A stretch of DNA of 64,000 nucleotides from Lucifuga dentata. Taxonomy: Eukaryota > Chordata > Actinopteri > Ophidiiformes > Bythitidae. The notes under the pieces were generated by a model, which saw only the letters and a list, made by a program, of their open reading frames with translations, did not search any database and had not been told where the DNA came from. Of the stretch, positions 43,922 to 56,400 are shown piece by piece. Position 1 is the first letter of the stretch, and every line of letters begins with the position of its first letter. The DNA lies in contig VXCM01006005.1 of assembly GCA_014773175.1 (NCBI GenBank), positions 3,287 to 67,286 on the forward strand, read 5' to 3'. The translations under genes and the position numbers were made by a program.

Positions 43922-45340
43922 AGTCATGACATCATCTCAGGCCTTACCATGGTTACGACCACTAACGCCTCCCAAACCAGACGAAACGCTGTCCGGATGT
44001 TTTTTGAGGATGATAAACACAATGAAATCCGTCCCTCCATCTGATGAGGCGTTCACGGTGGCGTTCACTGTGGTATTCACTGTCACACATGGAAACGTGT
44101 TGGAACCACTTTTGGTTCAACTTTGAACTCTGTTTGCTGTTACGAGACGTCAGCGGTTGACCTCCTCAGAAGGGACAGGAAGTGTGTGAAAGGGATTCAG
44201 CTGACATGTTGGGGACTTTGAACGGTATCCATGACAGCCGTTGATGATCTGTGGTATTTTTTTTTTTTTAAACAGCTGCTTTTCTCTTCAGTTCATGTAG
44301 TTGTAAACTGCTGAATCTTAATCCATCCTGTAAGATATTTTAACTTATCTTTATTTATTTTACACCTATCAATCAAAAAGCAGTTTTTTAATCCAGTTTT
44401 ATCGAGACACATTTCTAAGAGTTTACAGATGATGAAATAATAATGTATATACATGCATATATATATTTTTTTTTTTGGATGAAACATTGAGATATTTTTC
44501 AGTGTCAGAGTTTAAAGCAGGAGCTTAATCATTTTCACAGATTTAACAACAAACAAACAGCTGAAGTTTAGATATTAAAACAAAAGTATAAAACTTTAAA
44601 TTTTCAGAAAAAGATTTGAAGCGATTGTATTTTTGTTTCATCATAAATCTTGCAGTATTCAGTCATCTACATCCAACAAAACATTCTGACTCTGCCTCTG
44701 CACTAGCCACGCCCACTCCACACAATGATTGGTCAGGTGTGTTGAGGTGTGAAAGTGTGAAGGCTTTTATTTTCTCACTTTTTTCTTTCTGTCACTGTGT
44801 CTGAGCTCCACAGAGAGAAGAGAAAGTGAAACTGTGCGCCGTTATCCCCGTTTAGATTAAGTTTATGATGGAATTCCTGTTAAAAATAATGTTCAAAATG
44901 ATTCATGGTTTATGTCAGATATTTCCTGTGACGTAACGCTAAAAAATATATTACAGTTTTTTCAGAAAAGTTCTTTATTTCTGTCCACAATAATCCAAAA
45001 AGCTCCTCAGACATCAAAGTAACTAATAATAAAGTAGCTAATCTCAGCCAGTAATTAAATCATGCTTGCTGTGCTCTCTGAGCCCTGCCCCCACCTCTAC
45101 AAGCCCCTCCCACCTTTGCCCCTGTGAGCCCCGCCCCCTCTCTGCTGTCCATCACTTCACTGCCTGAAGCTCTGATGCTACATTCACATCTGATTATTAT
45201 TTTATGTTTTTCATCTTAAATATCTTTTATGCGTTTAGACTGTTTAGTTTGTGAGATGAAGGTCAAACAACATGAGACACGAGACGTCTTTAAAGACACG
45301 AAGACTCGCCGTGTTTTCACCATGTTCGTTCAGACACGAG
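43922..45340. other. pomgnt1 3' UTR and intergenic
   Basis: Sequence following the pomgnt1 stop. No further exon seen. The block 44811-44880 (CACAGAGAGAAGAGAAAGTG, AAACTGTGCGCCGTTATCCC) recurs at 37141-37215, indicating a dispersed repeat. A poly(A) signal could not be chosen with confidence. Confidence 0.6.
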
Positions 45341-45344
45341 TTTG

Positions 45345-45612
45345 ATTCTCACATGACTTCAGCTGATAGATTTTGGTTTGATTGGATGTTTTTCTGTGTG
45401 AACCTGAACCAAATCAAGTTTAGTTCCTGATTCAGACCAGAACAAACGATCTGCAGATGAGTTCCATATATTTGATACATATCAAGTTTATTTCTACAAC
45501 ACGGATGTGAGAATATTTCATTCTTTTTACTGTTGACATGTTCAAACACACGTGATGTGTAACGTGAGAAAACATCAGAACATGTTATGTGTAGCTGGAG
45601 GTGTGAAAGTAG
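45345..45612 (-). repeat. dispersed repeat D, minus copy
   Basis: Reverse-complement of the family: ACATGACTTCAGCTGATAGA, TTGGTTTGATTGGATGTTTT, CTGATTCAGACCAGAACAAA, CGATCTGCAGATG. The part after 45460 (TTCCATATATTTGATACATATC...) matches the intronic sequence at 38060-38250. Confidence 0.75.
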
Positions 45613-45862
45613 CATCATGTTTGATCATATTTAGGCAGCCTGATCAGATTTTCATTTTAACGTGTGTGTGTGTGTGTGTTTGAAGTATTTTAACATGTCA
45701 CAAAATGCAAACCTGAGTCGGTTAAAAGATGAATTAGTGAAATTTTAACTTTTTCATAGTTTTTGTTTTTATCTGACTAAATAAATCATCTCCATGGCAA
45801 CACTGCTGAGATTTACTTGAATTGGTTTCTTTTAACATGGTGAGACAAGGTACACTGCATCT

Positions 45863-46180
45863 GTGAGGAGGAGGAGGAGGATGATGATGAGGATGGTGAT
45901 GATGATGATGAGGAAGGTGATGAGGATGGTGATGAGGATGATGAGGATGGTGATGATGATGAGGATGGTGATGATGATGACGACGGTGATGATGTTGATG
46001 ATGAGGATGGTGATGAGGATGATGAGGATGGTGATGATGTTGATGCTGCTGAGGATGGTGATGATGTTGATGGTGATGAGGATGGTGATGAGGATGATGA
46101 GGATGGTGATGATGTTGATGCTGCTGAGGATGGTAAGGATGGTGATGATGTTGAGGATGGTGATGATGAGGATGATGTTA
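45863..46180. repeat. (GATGAG/GATGGT)n trinucleotide-based repeat
   Basis: Three-base register repeats (GAT, GAG, GGT, GTT, GCT) over 318 bases, so every frame is open. The poly-Ser, poly-Ile and poly-Met reading frames here are artefacts. Confidence 0.95.
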
Positions 46181-46562
46181 GGTCTGTAACTTTTATCACA
46201 GAAAAAATAAAGCATTGTTTACAAGCAGTTCTTATTGTAGGTGTAAATTTGTGATTTGTTTTGTAATAAGTTAGCATGTTGTATGACTGATGATCTAAGT
46301 GTGTTCCATGTTCAGGTTTTTGTCATGTTTCTCTCATGTCTACAGGTTTGAAGCTTCAGGAACACTGAAGAAAAAAACCACGAAGGGAAATTTATGGAAA
46401 TAGTTGGAGGTCACCTGGTTCATGCGGTGACTTCCTGTGACTTCCTGTGACCTTCATCACCTGACAGGAAACTCTGGTCAGAAAAGACCAAAGCTAGGAT
46501 TCTATTTTTAGAAACATCCTCTCAATTTCTCTTTCTATTTTTCTCTTCTCTCTTTTTATTTC

Positions 46563-46563
46563 T

Positions 46564-46613
<50 letters not shown>

Positions 46614-46624
46614 NCCCCCCCCCT
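46563..46624. repeat. (CT)n, N, then poly-C
   Basis: CT microsatellite interrupted by N at 46614 and followed by a C run. Length uncertain. Confidence 0.9.
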
Positions 46625-46898
46625 CTCTTTTGATTGGCCATTTTACTTATCTTATGCTGTAATAATTAAACGTCACAAGGAAAAGCACCACAAAGCCTGG
46701 ATATTGATTTATCTGTTTGGTTTTTACATGTACAGAACGTTTTTTTAAAGTTTTCCTTTCCTTTGCCTGTTTCTGTTGCATATTTTATTTATTTGTATAT
46801 TTCTTAGGCAGCATATTGTTTGTATGTATTTTGATGTTTTTTATCGGGAAACACTTTGTGACTTTTGCTCTTGAAAGCAAACTTTGCTTCATATTTAC

Positions 46899-48105
46899 TC
46901 CATCATGTTTGGGACAGACACGTTATTTATCTTCCTCTGAGTTTTACTTTGTAATCGAACATGTGGTTAAAGTCACATCCTCAGGTTTTATTAAAGGGTA
47001 TTTCATACGTTTTGGTTTCATCATGCAGAAATTACAGTTTTCATACACAGAGCAGCATGATGTTTGGACACAGCAATGGCGTGTAATGAAAGTAGCGTGT
47101 TTATGACCTTTACGTGTAACGACAGCGTGGCCATCCTGTTTTTGTGGCTAACAGTGTGAGCATCTGGCAGCATAGCCTCTGTGTTTCTGTCATGAAGTCT
47201 TCTGTGGACAGTGGACAGACAAATTCCATACCTGCCTCCTGAGGAGTGTTTCTGATCTGTCAGACAGGTAATAATAATAATAATAATAATAATAATCCAT
47301 CCATCCATTTTCTAAACCCGTTTGTCCTGTTGAGGGTCACNTGGAGCCTATCCCAGTGGTCATAGGGCGAGAGGCAGGGTACACGTGGACAGATCACCAG
47401 TCTATCGCAGGGCTGACACAGAGAAACACATTCACACCTACGGGCAACTTAGAGTTCCCAGTTCACCTGACCTGCATGTCTTTGGAGGTGGGAGGAAGCT
47501 GGAGCACCTGGAGGGAACCCACGCGGACGTGGGGAGAACATGCTAACTCCACACAGAAAGGCCCTGCCCCGGCTGGGAATTGAACCCAGGACCTTCTTGC
47601 TGTGAGGCAACAGCGCTAACCACTGCACATAATAATAATAATAATAATAATGATAATAATGATACAGGTGTCTGAGGATTTTTCTTCATCACTGTGAGAA
47701 TTCTTCATCATCAGCTGGAGGTCTTCCTCGGCTTGTCTCTTTCTGCTTCATAATGTTCCACGCAGCAGCTTTAGCCTCAGTCTGACGTCTCTTCCTGTTT
47801 TATTCCTGTTTCTCTTCCTTCACTTTCATTAAAACAACTTTGGTCTTCATGTAGATAAAGGCTCTCTGATAGCTGCACTAAAGAGGCGATTAAACATACC
47901 TGAGCGGTTCCAAACACCTGTGAAGCCCAAACATCATGCTGCTCTGACTGTGTGTAAAAACTGCTGTAGTTTCTACATGATGAAACCAAAACATATGAAA
48001 TACCCTTTAATAAAATCTGAGGATGTGACTTTAACCACACGTTTGATTACAAACTAAAACTGTGGAGTTCAGAGGAAAATAAATAATGTGTCTCTGTCTC
48101 AGGTG
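46899..48105. mobile_element. decayed DNA transposon with long inverted repeats, interrupted by SINE
   Basis: Arms at about 46911-47071 and 47925-48102 are inverted copies: left TTTATTAAAGGGTATTTCAT and TTTTGGTTTCATCATG match the reverse complement of the right arm. The termini (ATCATGTTTGGGACAGACAC) and the TTTGGTTTCATCATGTAGAA block are those of a common teleost DNA transposon I associate with the Tc1/mariner group; that class is from recall. The interior keeps no intact transposase. A SINE (47297-47628) flanked by TAA repeats is inserted in the middle. Confidence 0.75.
47297..47628 (-). mobile_element. tRNA-derived SINE, second copy
   Basis: Same family as 7607-7897, with the full-length middle (CTGACCTGCATGTCTTTGGA) but lacking about 15 bases of the tRNA-like head. 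An N at 47341 stands for the G run seen in the first copy. (TAA)n tracts lie on both sides. B box GGTTCAATTCC on the minus strand. Confidence 0.8.
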
Positions 48106-48362
48106 TCATGTATGTGAACTGAAACATGTTGTCACCGTTTTCATACAGAAAATCAGAACAAACTCAGGCTTTACGGACAGAAACATAGTAATTGCACGGC
48201 GGGTTGAAGTGTGTGTGGCATGTAGCTCAGGTCCACCACACGGTGGCGCCGTCACCAAAAACTCATCAGTCTTTCCTCTGAAATTCAGCTACAAATCAAA
48301 CAGAAGAATCTGAGTCTGTTTGTTGCTTAAAAATCAGTTCAGTCATTCGATGTTTCAGACAT

Positions 48363-48368
48363 TTTATT
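48363..48368 (-). other. tspan1: candidate poly(A) signal of tspan1
   Basis: AATAAA on the minus strand (TTTATT on plus), about 270 bases beyond the stop codon. Confidence 0.6.
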
Positions 48369-48639
48369 GTGAAATCTGGAATATTTACATCTGACAGATT
48401 CTTCTAGAAATGAAAAATATTTGTGACTTTAACTACAGAAAGAACAGAAAACTTCAAACTAGCTGCTGGAAAATATGATTAGTGTCTGTATTTTTCTATT
48501 AAAAACACGACTTCATTCCAAACCCAGAAATCTAAAACACCTGAAATAGAAAAAGAAAAGCGAGCATGCTGATTGGCTGAGCAGGTAGGGTTGAAAATGA
48601 TTTAACGGTAAATTACGTTTCAGTTTTTCTTTTGTAAGT

Positions 48640-49450
48640 TCAGCTCAGCTTCTTCTCCAGGTGACAGTACAGGAACATGGACACGCCCATCGCAGCAATC
48701 TGACCAATCAGAAACAACAATAAAATAATCAGCTAAAAATCAGCAAAAATCCACAAAACAATATTTAGTTCCTGGAACTTTTTCTAACAGATCTGGAATG
48801 TTTTGTAAAAATGGTTCTTAGAATGTTAAAGTTTTAGATCTGTTAAGAAAACTTTACCTTTACGTTCCACAAACATTACACAGAAACATTCCTGGAACCA
48901 ACAGATCAAAGTGGAATGTTCTGGGAAGGTTGTTTAAAGGTTAGAATAAATAAGATTCTGGTTTGCTGAATAAAGCTGAAGTCCTGACAGCACCGCCTAC
49001 AGGCCGCATCGTTGAAGCCTCCCAGAAAACAAACGTCTTATAGGCTGAGTTCTAACACAGATTTTTATTAATTCAGCTTATTTTTGATTCTAATTAGCTT
49101 TTAATCATATGTCTTAAGAATTATTGTCCAGCTGCCTCAGACTGAATGTTTATGTTAAATATCGTTGATTCATAAACTCCTGTTTTTACCTCCAGGATGG
49201 CAATCCCTGCGGCGATCCCTCCCACCGTGTTGGCGTGATCTTTGAGGATCTCCAAAATGTGTTCAAAGCAGCCCTGAGAACCAACACCACCATAAATACT
49301 CATTTTATGTGTGTGTGTGTGTGTGTGTGTATATCTATATATATATATATATACTGTATATAAATACTTGAAAAACTCACTGAATCTACACAGTGACAGA
49401 CTGCAGGAGGCGCCAATGAGAAACACTAAGTTATGAGAGAAACCTCAGAT

Positions 49451-49490
<40 letters not shown>

Positions 49491-50456
49491 TTTTTGTCTA
49501 GTCTGGCCGCCAACAACTCATAACTCAAATAATGACTCAGTTCTCCTGATGATGGTACTATGCCAACTGTCTAAATTTAAGATCTTTTAACATGTTTAAA
49601 AAAACAGCTGTGTGAGGGAACTGTAGTAAAAAAGATCTTATAAATTCGTAGAATAAATTAAGAAAATAAAAAAAGTTAAAAGTAAAAATGGAAAAATTTT
49701 CTCAAACTTTTTAAGAATGACTATTTCCTGCCTCAGACAAATGAAATGAGTGATATTTTGGTGTTTTTGGTCTGACCTCCACGTTGCTCTTCAGCGCCTC
49801 CCGCGGGCTGCAGGTGGAACTGTTGAACCTGCAGCAGTTCAGCGGCAGAATTCCGCCGTTCGCCTGTTCGTACTTTGAGTCCAGGAAGTCGGTGTAGTTG
49901 GAAAAACCACAACAATCCAGCTGAAAGAGAAAAAAAAACTTGTCGCACGAAACATTTGAGAGAAAAAAATCAGCAGAAACGTTCAGTGATATTTATCCAT
50001 AATACATATTGATTACAGGAAGAGACTTTATTAACGTTTAACCTTCTACCAGCCGTACCTCTGTCATGGTGGTGTTCCAGATTTTGGTGACCACAGGATC
50101 GGAGCCGTACTGTTCCTTTAAGGCGGGCATGGCCCAGGCCTGGAGGATCCCCTCCGCCTGAAACACAAATGTTATTCACTCAGCGCTGTGCTCACACGAC
50201 GAGGATGTGTTAGCCTAGCTTAGCATAAAGACTGGAAGCGGGAGAAAACTGCTAGCCCTAGCTTAGCATAAAGACTGGAAGTAGGGGGAAACTGCTAGCT
50301 TAGCTCCATCTAATATGAAAAACATACATCTTACAACAACTACAAAGCTGAAAGATTTATAAAACAGATGATGCTAAAGATAAGGAACAGCTTTAAATGA
50401 ACTATAACCTGAAAGATGATCACACATGTTTACATTCCATGACTCAAAAAACCTTT

Positions 50457-50493
<37 letters not shown>

Positions 50494-53400
50494 ATGCAGT
50501 GATCACCTGTGCAGGTACAGGAAAAGGAAGTGAGAACACACTGATTTTAATATATTAGCCTACAGACATGTTTAGCATAGATCCTTGTTGCTGTTATTTT
50601 AGTTTTCATTCTTTTTGTGTATCATTATTTTATCTTATTGTGTTTTAAATCTAATTTTAGTCCTAATCGCAGCACCTCTCATGTCTCTGCTCCTTGGTGT
50701 TGATATGATGTTTTTGTAGCAGCTGAATTTCAGAGTTTAAAGGTGAGATTAGATTTTAAATTGTCTCTTTTTTAACTGAGTTTTGAGTCGTTCCGCTGTG
50801 TTCATGTTTCTGAAGCTGAGCAGCTAAAAGTGAAGCTCTGATGATGTTTGGAAAATGGATTTGGTCGTAAATTGGTTAAACTGGTCCTTTAAATGCCGTC
50901 CTGTCTCTGCGGCTCCTCTCAGGTAGTAGATTACCTGTCTGTGCTCAGGGGCTCAGATTCCTCCTCTGATTGGATAAAAAATCCACCTTCTGTCTTCTTT
51001 ATTAGGACCTCCATCTTCACTAACTTGCTTTTACATCGCTCCTCTGAAATCCCCCTAATTATGATATGTGGCATGTGTGTGTGTGTGTGAGTATGCATAC
51101 GTATGTTACACGTATGTAAATAGGCTGTTTTGCATATAAAATGCTTTAGCTTCAATATTCCAGAGTAATAAATTGCTGAAAGCCTCCTGCAGCCATAAAG
51201 CCTGACGGACTGAGACATAAAGACATTCAACGACGGAGAATTTACGCCCAGATCAAATGCTGAGAGTGAAAAGGACGAGAGACAGGCAGAGAGACAGACA
51301 GAGAGAGAGACAGACAGAGAGACACAGATGGAAGAAAAGCTTGTGGAGGTTCAAGTTAACAAAGCCACAAAAAACTATCACCATTTGAACCTGTTTTAAT
51401 TCTTTTTTGTTTTTAAATTTATGATCTTACACTGTCTGATTGAGTCTTATTGGTTCTCACCATACCCGCTATAAAAACCAGCTCTGATATAAGCGACTCA
51501 ACGTTCAGTTATTCACAAAACCATCGAGCTACATGTCGGAAAGAAGAGTTCTACCAGAATAAAGACCAAACCAGAGCTAAAAGAATCTGAGGTCACACGG
51601 CTTCATGTTAGTGAAAAGGTGAAAGTCTGAGGGTCAAACTCGTTTAAAGCCACAATCACGAATATCAGCAGCAGGTCCAGAATCCCTGCATGCTGCTCTG
51701 GTTTGTCCATCTTGTCCAGATCACAGAGACATGAGGACATCTGGAACTTTAAGTTGTAATGAAAAACAAATCAGGAATTATATTGTTTCACTAAATATTA
51801 CAGATCTGATCAACGACCTGTTCAACGAGATCTTAGAGAGTGAGAGGATGCCTGAGGAATGGAGGAGAAGTGTGCTGGTGCTGATTTTTAAGAACAAGGG
51901 AGACGTGCAGAGCTGTGGCAACTACAGAGGAATAAAGTTGATGAGCCACACAATGAAGTTATGGGAAAGAGTAGTGGAAGCTAGACTAAGGGCAGAAGTC
52001 AGCATTTCTGAGCAGCAGTATGGTTTCATGCCAAGGAAGAGTACTACAGATGCAGTATTTGCTTTGAGGATGTTGATAGAGAAGTACAGAGAAGGTCAGA
52101 GGGAGCTGCATTGTGCCTTTGTAGATCTAGAGAAAGCATATGACAGGGTGCCGAGAGAGGAACTGTGGTGTTGTATGAGGAAGTCTGGAGTGGCAGAGAA
52201 GTATGTTAGAGTGGTGCAGGACATGTATGAGAGCTGTAAGACAGTGGTGAGGTGTGCCGTAGGTGTGACAGAGGAGTTCAAGGTGGAAGTGGGACTACAC
52301 CAAGGATCAGCTCTGAGCCCCTTCTTGTTTGCTGTAGTGATGGACAGGCTGACAGATGAGGTTAGACAAGAATCCCCTTGGACTATGATGTTTGCAGATG
52401 ACATTGTGATCTGTAGTGAGAGCAGGGAGCAGGTGGAGGAAAACCTAGAGAGGTGGAGATATGCCCTGGAAAGGAGAGGAATGAAGGTTAGCCGCAGCAA
52501 GACAGAATACATGGCTGTGAATGAGAGGGACTCAAGTGGAATGGTGAGGTTACAGGGAATAGAGATAAAGAAGGTGGAGGATTTTAAGTACTTAGGGTCC
52601 ACAGTCCAGAGCAATGGAGAGTGTGGAAAAGAGGTGAAGAAACGTGTGCAAGCAGGTTGGAATGGGTGGAGAAAAGTGTCAGGTGTGATGTGTGACAAAA
52701 GAGTCTCGGCAAGAATGAAAGGAAAGGTGTACAAAACGGTGGTGAGACCAGCGATGTTGTATGGCTTAGAGACAGTGGCACTGAGGAAAAGACAGGAGGC
52801 AGAGCTAGAGGTAGCAGAGACTAAAATGCTGAGGTTCTCTTTGGGAGTGACGAGGATGGATAGGATCAGGAACGAGTACATCAGAGGGACAGCGCATGTT
52901 AGATGTTTTGGAGATAAAGTCAGAGAGGCCAGACTGAGATGGTTTGGACATGTACAGAGGAGGGATAGTGAACATATCGGTAGAAGGATGCTGAGGTTGG
53001 AACTGCCAGGCAGGAGGCCTAGAGGAAGACCAAAGAGGAGATTTATGGATGTAGTGAAAGAGGACATGAAGTTAGTTGGTGTGAGAGAAGAGGAGGCAGA
53101 GGATAGGGTTAGATGGAGGCAGATGATTCGCTGTGGTGACCCCTGAAGGGAAAGCCGAAAGGAAAAGAAGATCAATACATGATGAGGCTCAGAACTTATC
53201 AGTCAACCTAGTAATTCCTGCTAGTGTATGGATCTAGTGAGAGACAAAGAAGCTGGAGAACAAGGAGCAGAAAAAAGGGAGAAAGGGGAGTAAGGAGGTG
53301 AAGAGGAGAACTTACAAATGATGAATAAGCCAAAGCGACGACTCCGGCCGCGACCTCAGCGATGAAGATGATGAGGATGATGCAGAAGAACTGCAGACAG

Positions 53401-56400
53401 GAAGACAAAGCAAAACATCTTCAAATGACTAAATGACGGAATCAGCAGAACTCTGGGCAAAATTTTTTATTTATTTCATCTATTTTCAGCTATTTTATTC
53501 ACTTTAAAAAATATATTTGTACTAGAGCAAAGGATCATGAGTAATATATTTTCCTTTGTAACCCTACTTTGGAAGGAAGTATCCTATATGTGTTTGATAT
53601 TAAATTGATCAGTCCGACTTATACTTTACAATAATATATAATTTATATATTATGCAGTAAATATATAATTTCCTTAAAAATGAAAAAGCTGAAAACCATG
53701 AGTGATGTTACTATCTTAGAATTACATCTGATGCTTCTGCTTGTTTGTTTTAGACAAACATCTTTAACATTGAAACTTAATTAAAAGCATTCCTTTATTT
53801 GTAACACAACAGGTTAGCTTAATGTGCTATTAGCATAGTAGCTATTATATCATATAATAGCTAGCATAGCTATTAGCTAAGTAGCAGTTTGGGGCTCGTG
53901 TTTGGGTTAGTGTTACCTGTAGACCTAACTTTCTCTCTGAACCATTTTTTTTAACAAATGCTGGAACTCAGTGTGTGTTGGATTTCTTCAGCTGCTCAGA
54001 GGTAAGACATGCATTAGCATGCTAACAGTGTTGCTAACATTGCTAACATGTTGCTACCAGTTAACTGCTAGAAATGATGATACCTGTTTAGGTTCAGGTG
54101 TTTTTGTGTGCTTGCTGGAATGAATCTGACGTTGAAGTTTTTTTTTTTTAGTTTGACCTGCTGAGTTGACCTTTGTTTTGCTGTGAACTCTGTGNTTGAA
54201 GTTTTTTTTTTTTAGTTTGACCTGCTGAGTTGACCTTTGTTTTGCTGTGAACTCTGTGTTCTTGTTAGAACACAGAGTTATGATGGCTTTGGCCTTGTGT
54301 TGTGTTTTCATTAGGCATTTGTGTGTTGTGATTAGTGGCTTTAGCTACTATCAGCTAATTATCTTAGGCAGCATTGGTAGTTGTTAAGCTAAAATGGTAA
54401 CTAGCATAGGTAGCATGCTAAATGTTACTGAGCAAAATAATAACTAGTTAGCATGTGTAGCCTTAATGGAGCAGGTTGGTACATGTGCTAAAAGTCATTA
54501 AGTTTTGAGTGTGTTTAGTATGTTACACTTAGTAATTCACCTTGTGTTTTGTTGTGTAATTTTCTGTGCTGATTGTTAGCTTAGTTAGCTGGACTGGGTG
54601 TAAACACAGTGTTGACTAACTGGGTGTAAAAAGCAGCTTGTAATGATAACTTTCAACAATTGATTGAACTCAATCTGAAGGTCACAAAACTTAATGTTCC
54701 ATACATGAACAAACATCACCAAACAAAAATAAGCTATAGAAAATAAAACAGGAAATAGGACTGACATTACATTGCTAACATTGCCAAAGCAATAAATTTG
54801 TCTTTAGGGACGTTAATTTAGTAAAGATGTTCCCAATTTCAGGAAGTTTCTGTCATCACAGCATAACCTGCTCTGATGTTTGTGAAGCAGTCTGCAGAAA
54901 ACTGCCTGTCTGAAGTTTTGGACAGGAAATGAACTCATGTCACCCCGTCGTCCCTGAAAGATTTGGGGTATGAATCCAGTGTGACTGCAGCTTTATATTT
55001 GTGTTAATGTGGCTTCCTCCATTTTGCTTGTTACATGGGTTTTGGGTTTTGGGAACTGCTTTCTCCACACTTTTGCACATGCGTGTCGTGATACACCCAC
55101 CAGCAGCAGCAGGCACTTGTTCTCCTTGTGGGCGGCGCACCAGCCCAGGAGCCCCAGCAGCACCAGCATGGCCCCGATGGCGATGCAGAAGAATCCCACA
55201 TTGACAAACTGCATGGCCTGACCGGAAAAAGGCCCCAGGAGGTGAAGGAAGGAGCTCCCATCTACGGTCACCCAGATCCCCATAGCCATCAGGGTGAGGC
55301 CACCCAGCTGCAGACGAACACGTAATGAACACACATGAACTTTTGTGTTTAATTCTTCATCTATTTTCTAAGAACACGTTCAAGTGTGATTTTCAGAAAA
55401 TTCAGAGTTCATTAAGGAAAGATGGGCTGGCAATGTTTGTTTTAGAGCTAAACTGAGGACATGTTGTCTTTTTGGGTGTTTTCAGGTCTGCAGATTGTTT
55501 GCCCTGGTCTGAATCAGATCTGCAGATCATTTGTTCTGGACTGAATCAGATCTGCAGATCATTTGTTCTGGTCTGAATCAGATTTACAGATTGTTTGTTC
55601 TGGTCTGAATCAGATCTGCAGATTGTTTGCCCTGGTCTGAATCAGATCTGCAGATCGTTTGCTCTGGTCTGAGTCAGATCTGCAGATCGTTTGTCTGAAT
55701 CAGATCTGCAGATTGTTTGTTCTGGTCTGATCAGATCTGCAGATCATTTGTTCTGGTCTGAATCAGATCTACAGATTGTGCTGGTCTGAATCAGATCTGC
55801 AGATCATTTGTTCTGGTCTGAATCAGAGACTAAATTGTTGATTTGGATCAGTTTCTCACTAGAAAATGTCCAATCAAACCAAAATGTATCAGCAAAAGTC
55901 ATGTGACAACACTCTCTGCTCATTGGTCAGAAATGTCTGGCGGCAGAGAAAGAAAATCCAAACAGGAAGTAGTTTCTATCAAAGTAAATCAGATGAACAA
56001 AGATGAATGTGGATCCTTTCTAGTCATAGCATCATTTGATTCATGAAGAAGAAAACTATGACAGCAGAAGCTGAATTTATCATGAATTTAAGCATCTCTG
56101 CTTCTAATCAATCAATAGATAAATAGTTGATCTGTAGATGGTTTGGAAGTCATGCTGATCATGTTCAGAGTTTTGTCCTCTGAACGTCTCCATGACTGTT
56201 TTGGTGTGATTCTGTGTTCAAACCTTCATAAATGAACCATAAGGAGCAAAAATGACTGAACCGAACCAAAGCACAGAGGCATAAACCATGACAGAGGAAA
56301 CAAAGTCTGAGTCTGTTTCTGTTGTTTCTATAAAAAGTATAAGCTGTGACACGACAAAAAACATCCTACACGTCTGTAAACACACCAATACATCATCACT

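Noticed and set aside
45813..46277. Poly-Ser/Pro 154-residue frame
   Set aside because: Translation of the GAT/GAG trinucleotide-type repeat.
46717..47106. 129-residue hydrophobic frame on plus
   Set aside because: Lies across the left arm of the decayed DNA transposon and AT-rich flank; no homologue recognised and no splice partners.
52096..53175. 359-residue frame on minus strand
   Set aside because: Antisense shadow of the RTE-like LINE reverse transcriptase.
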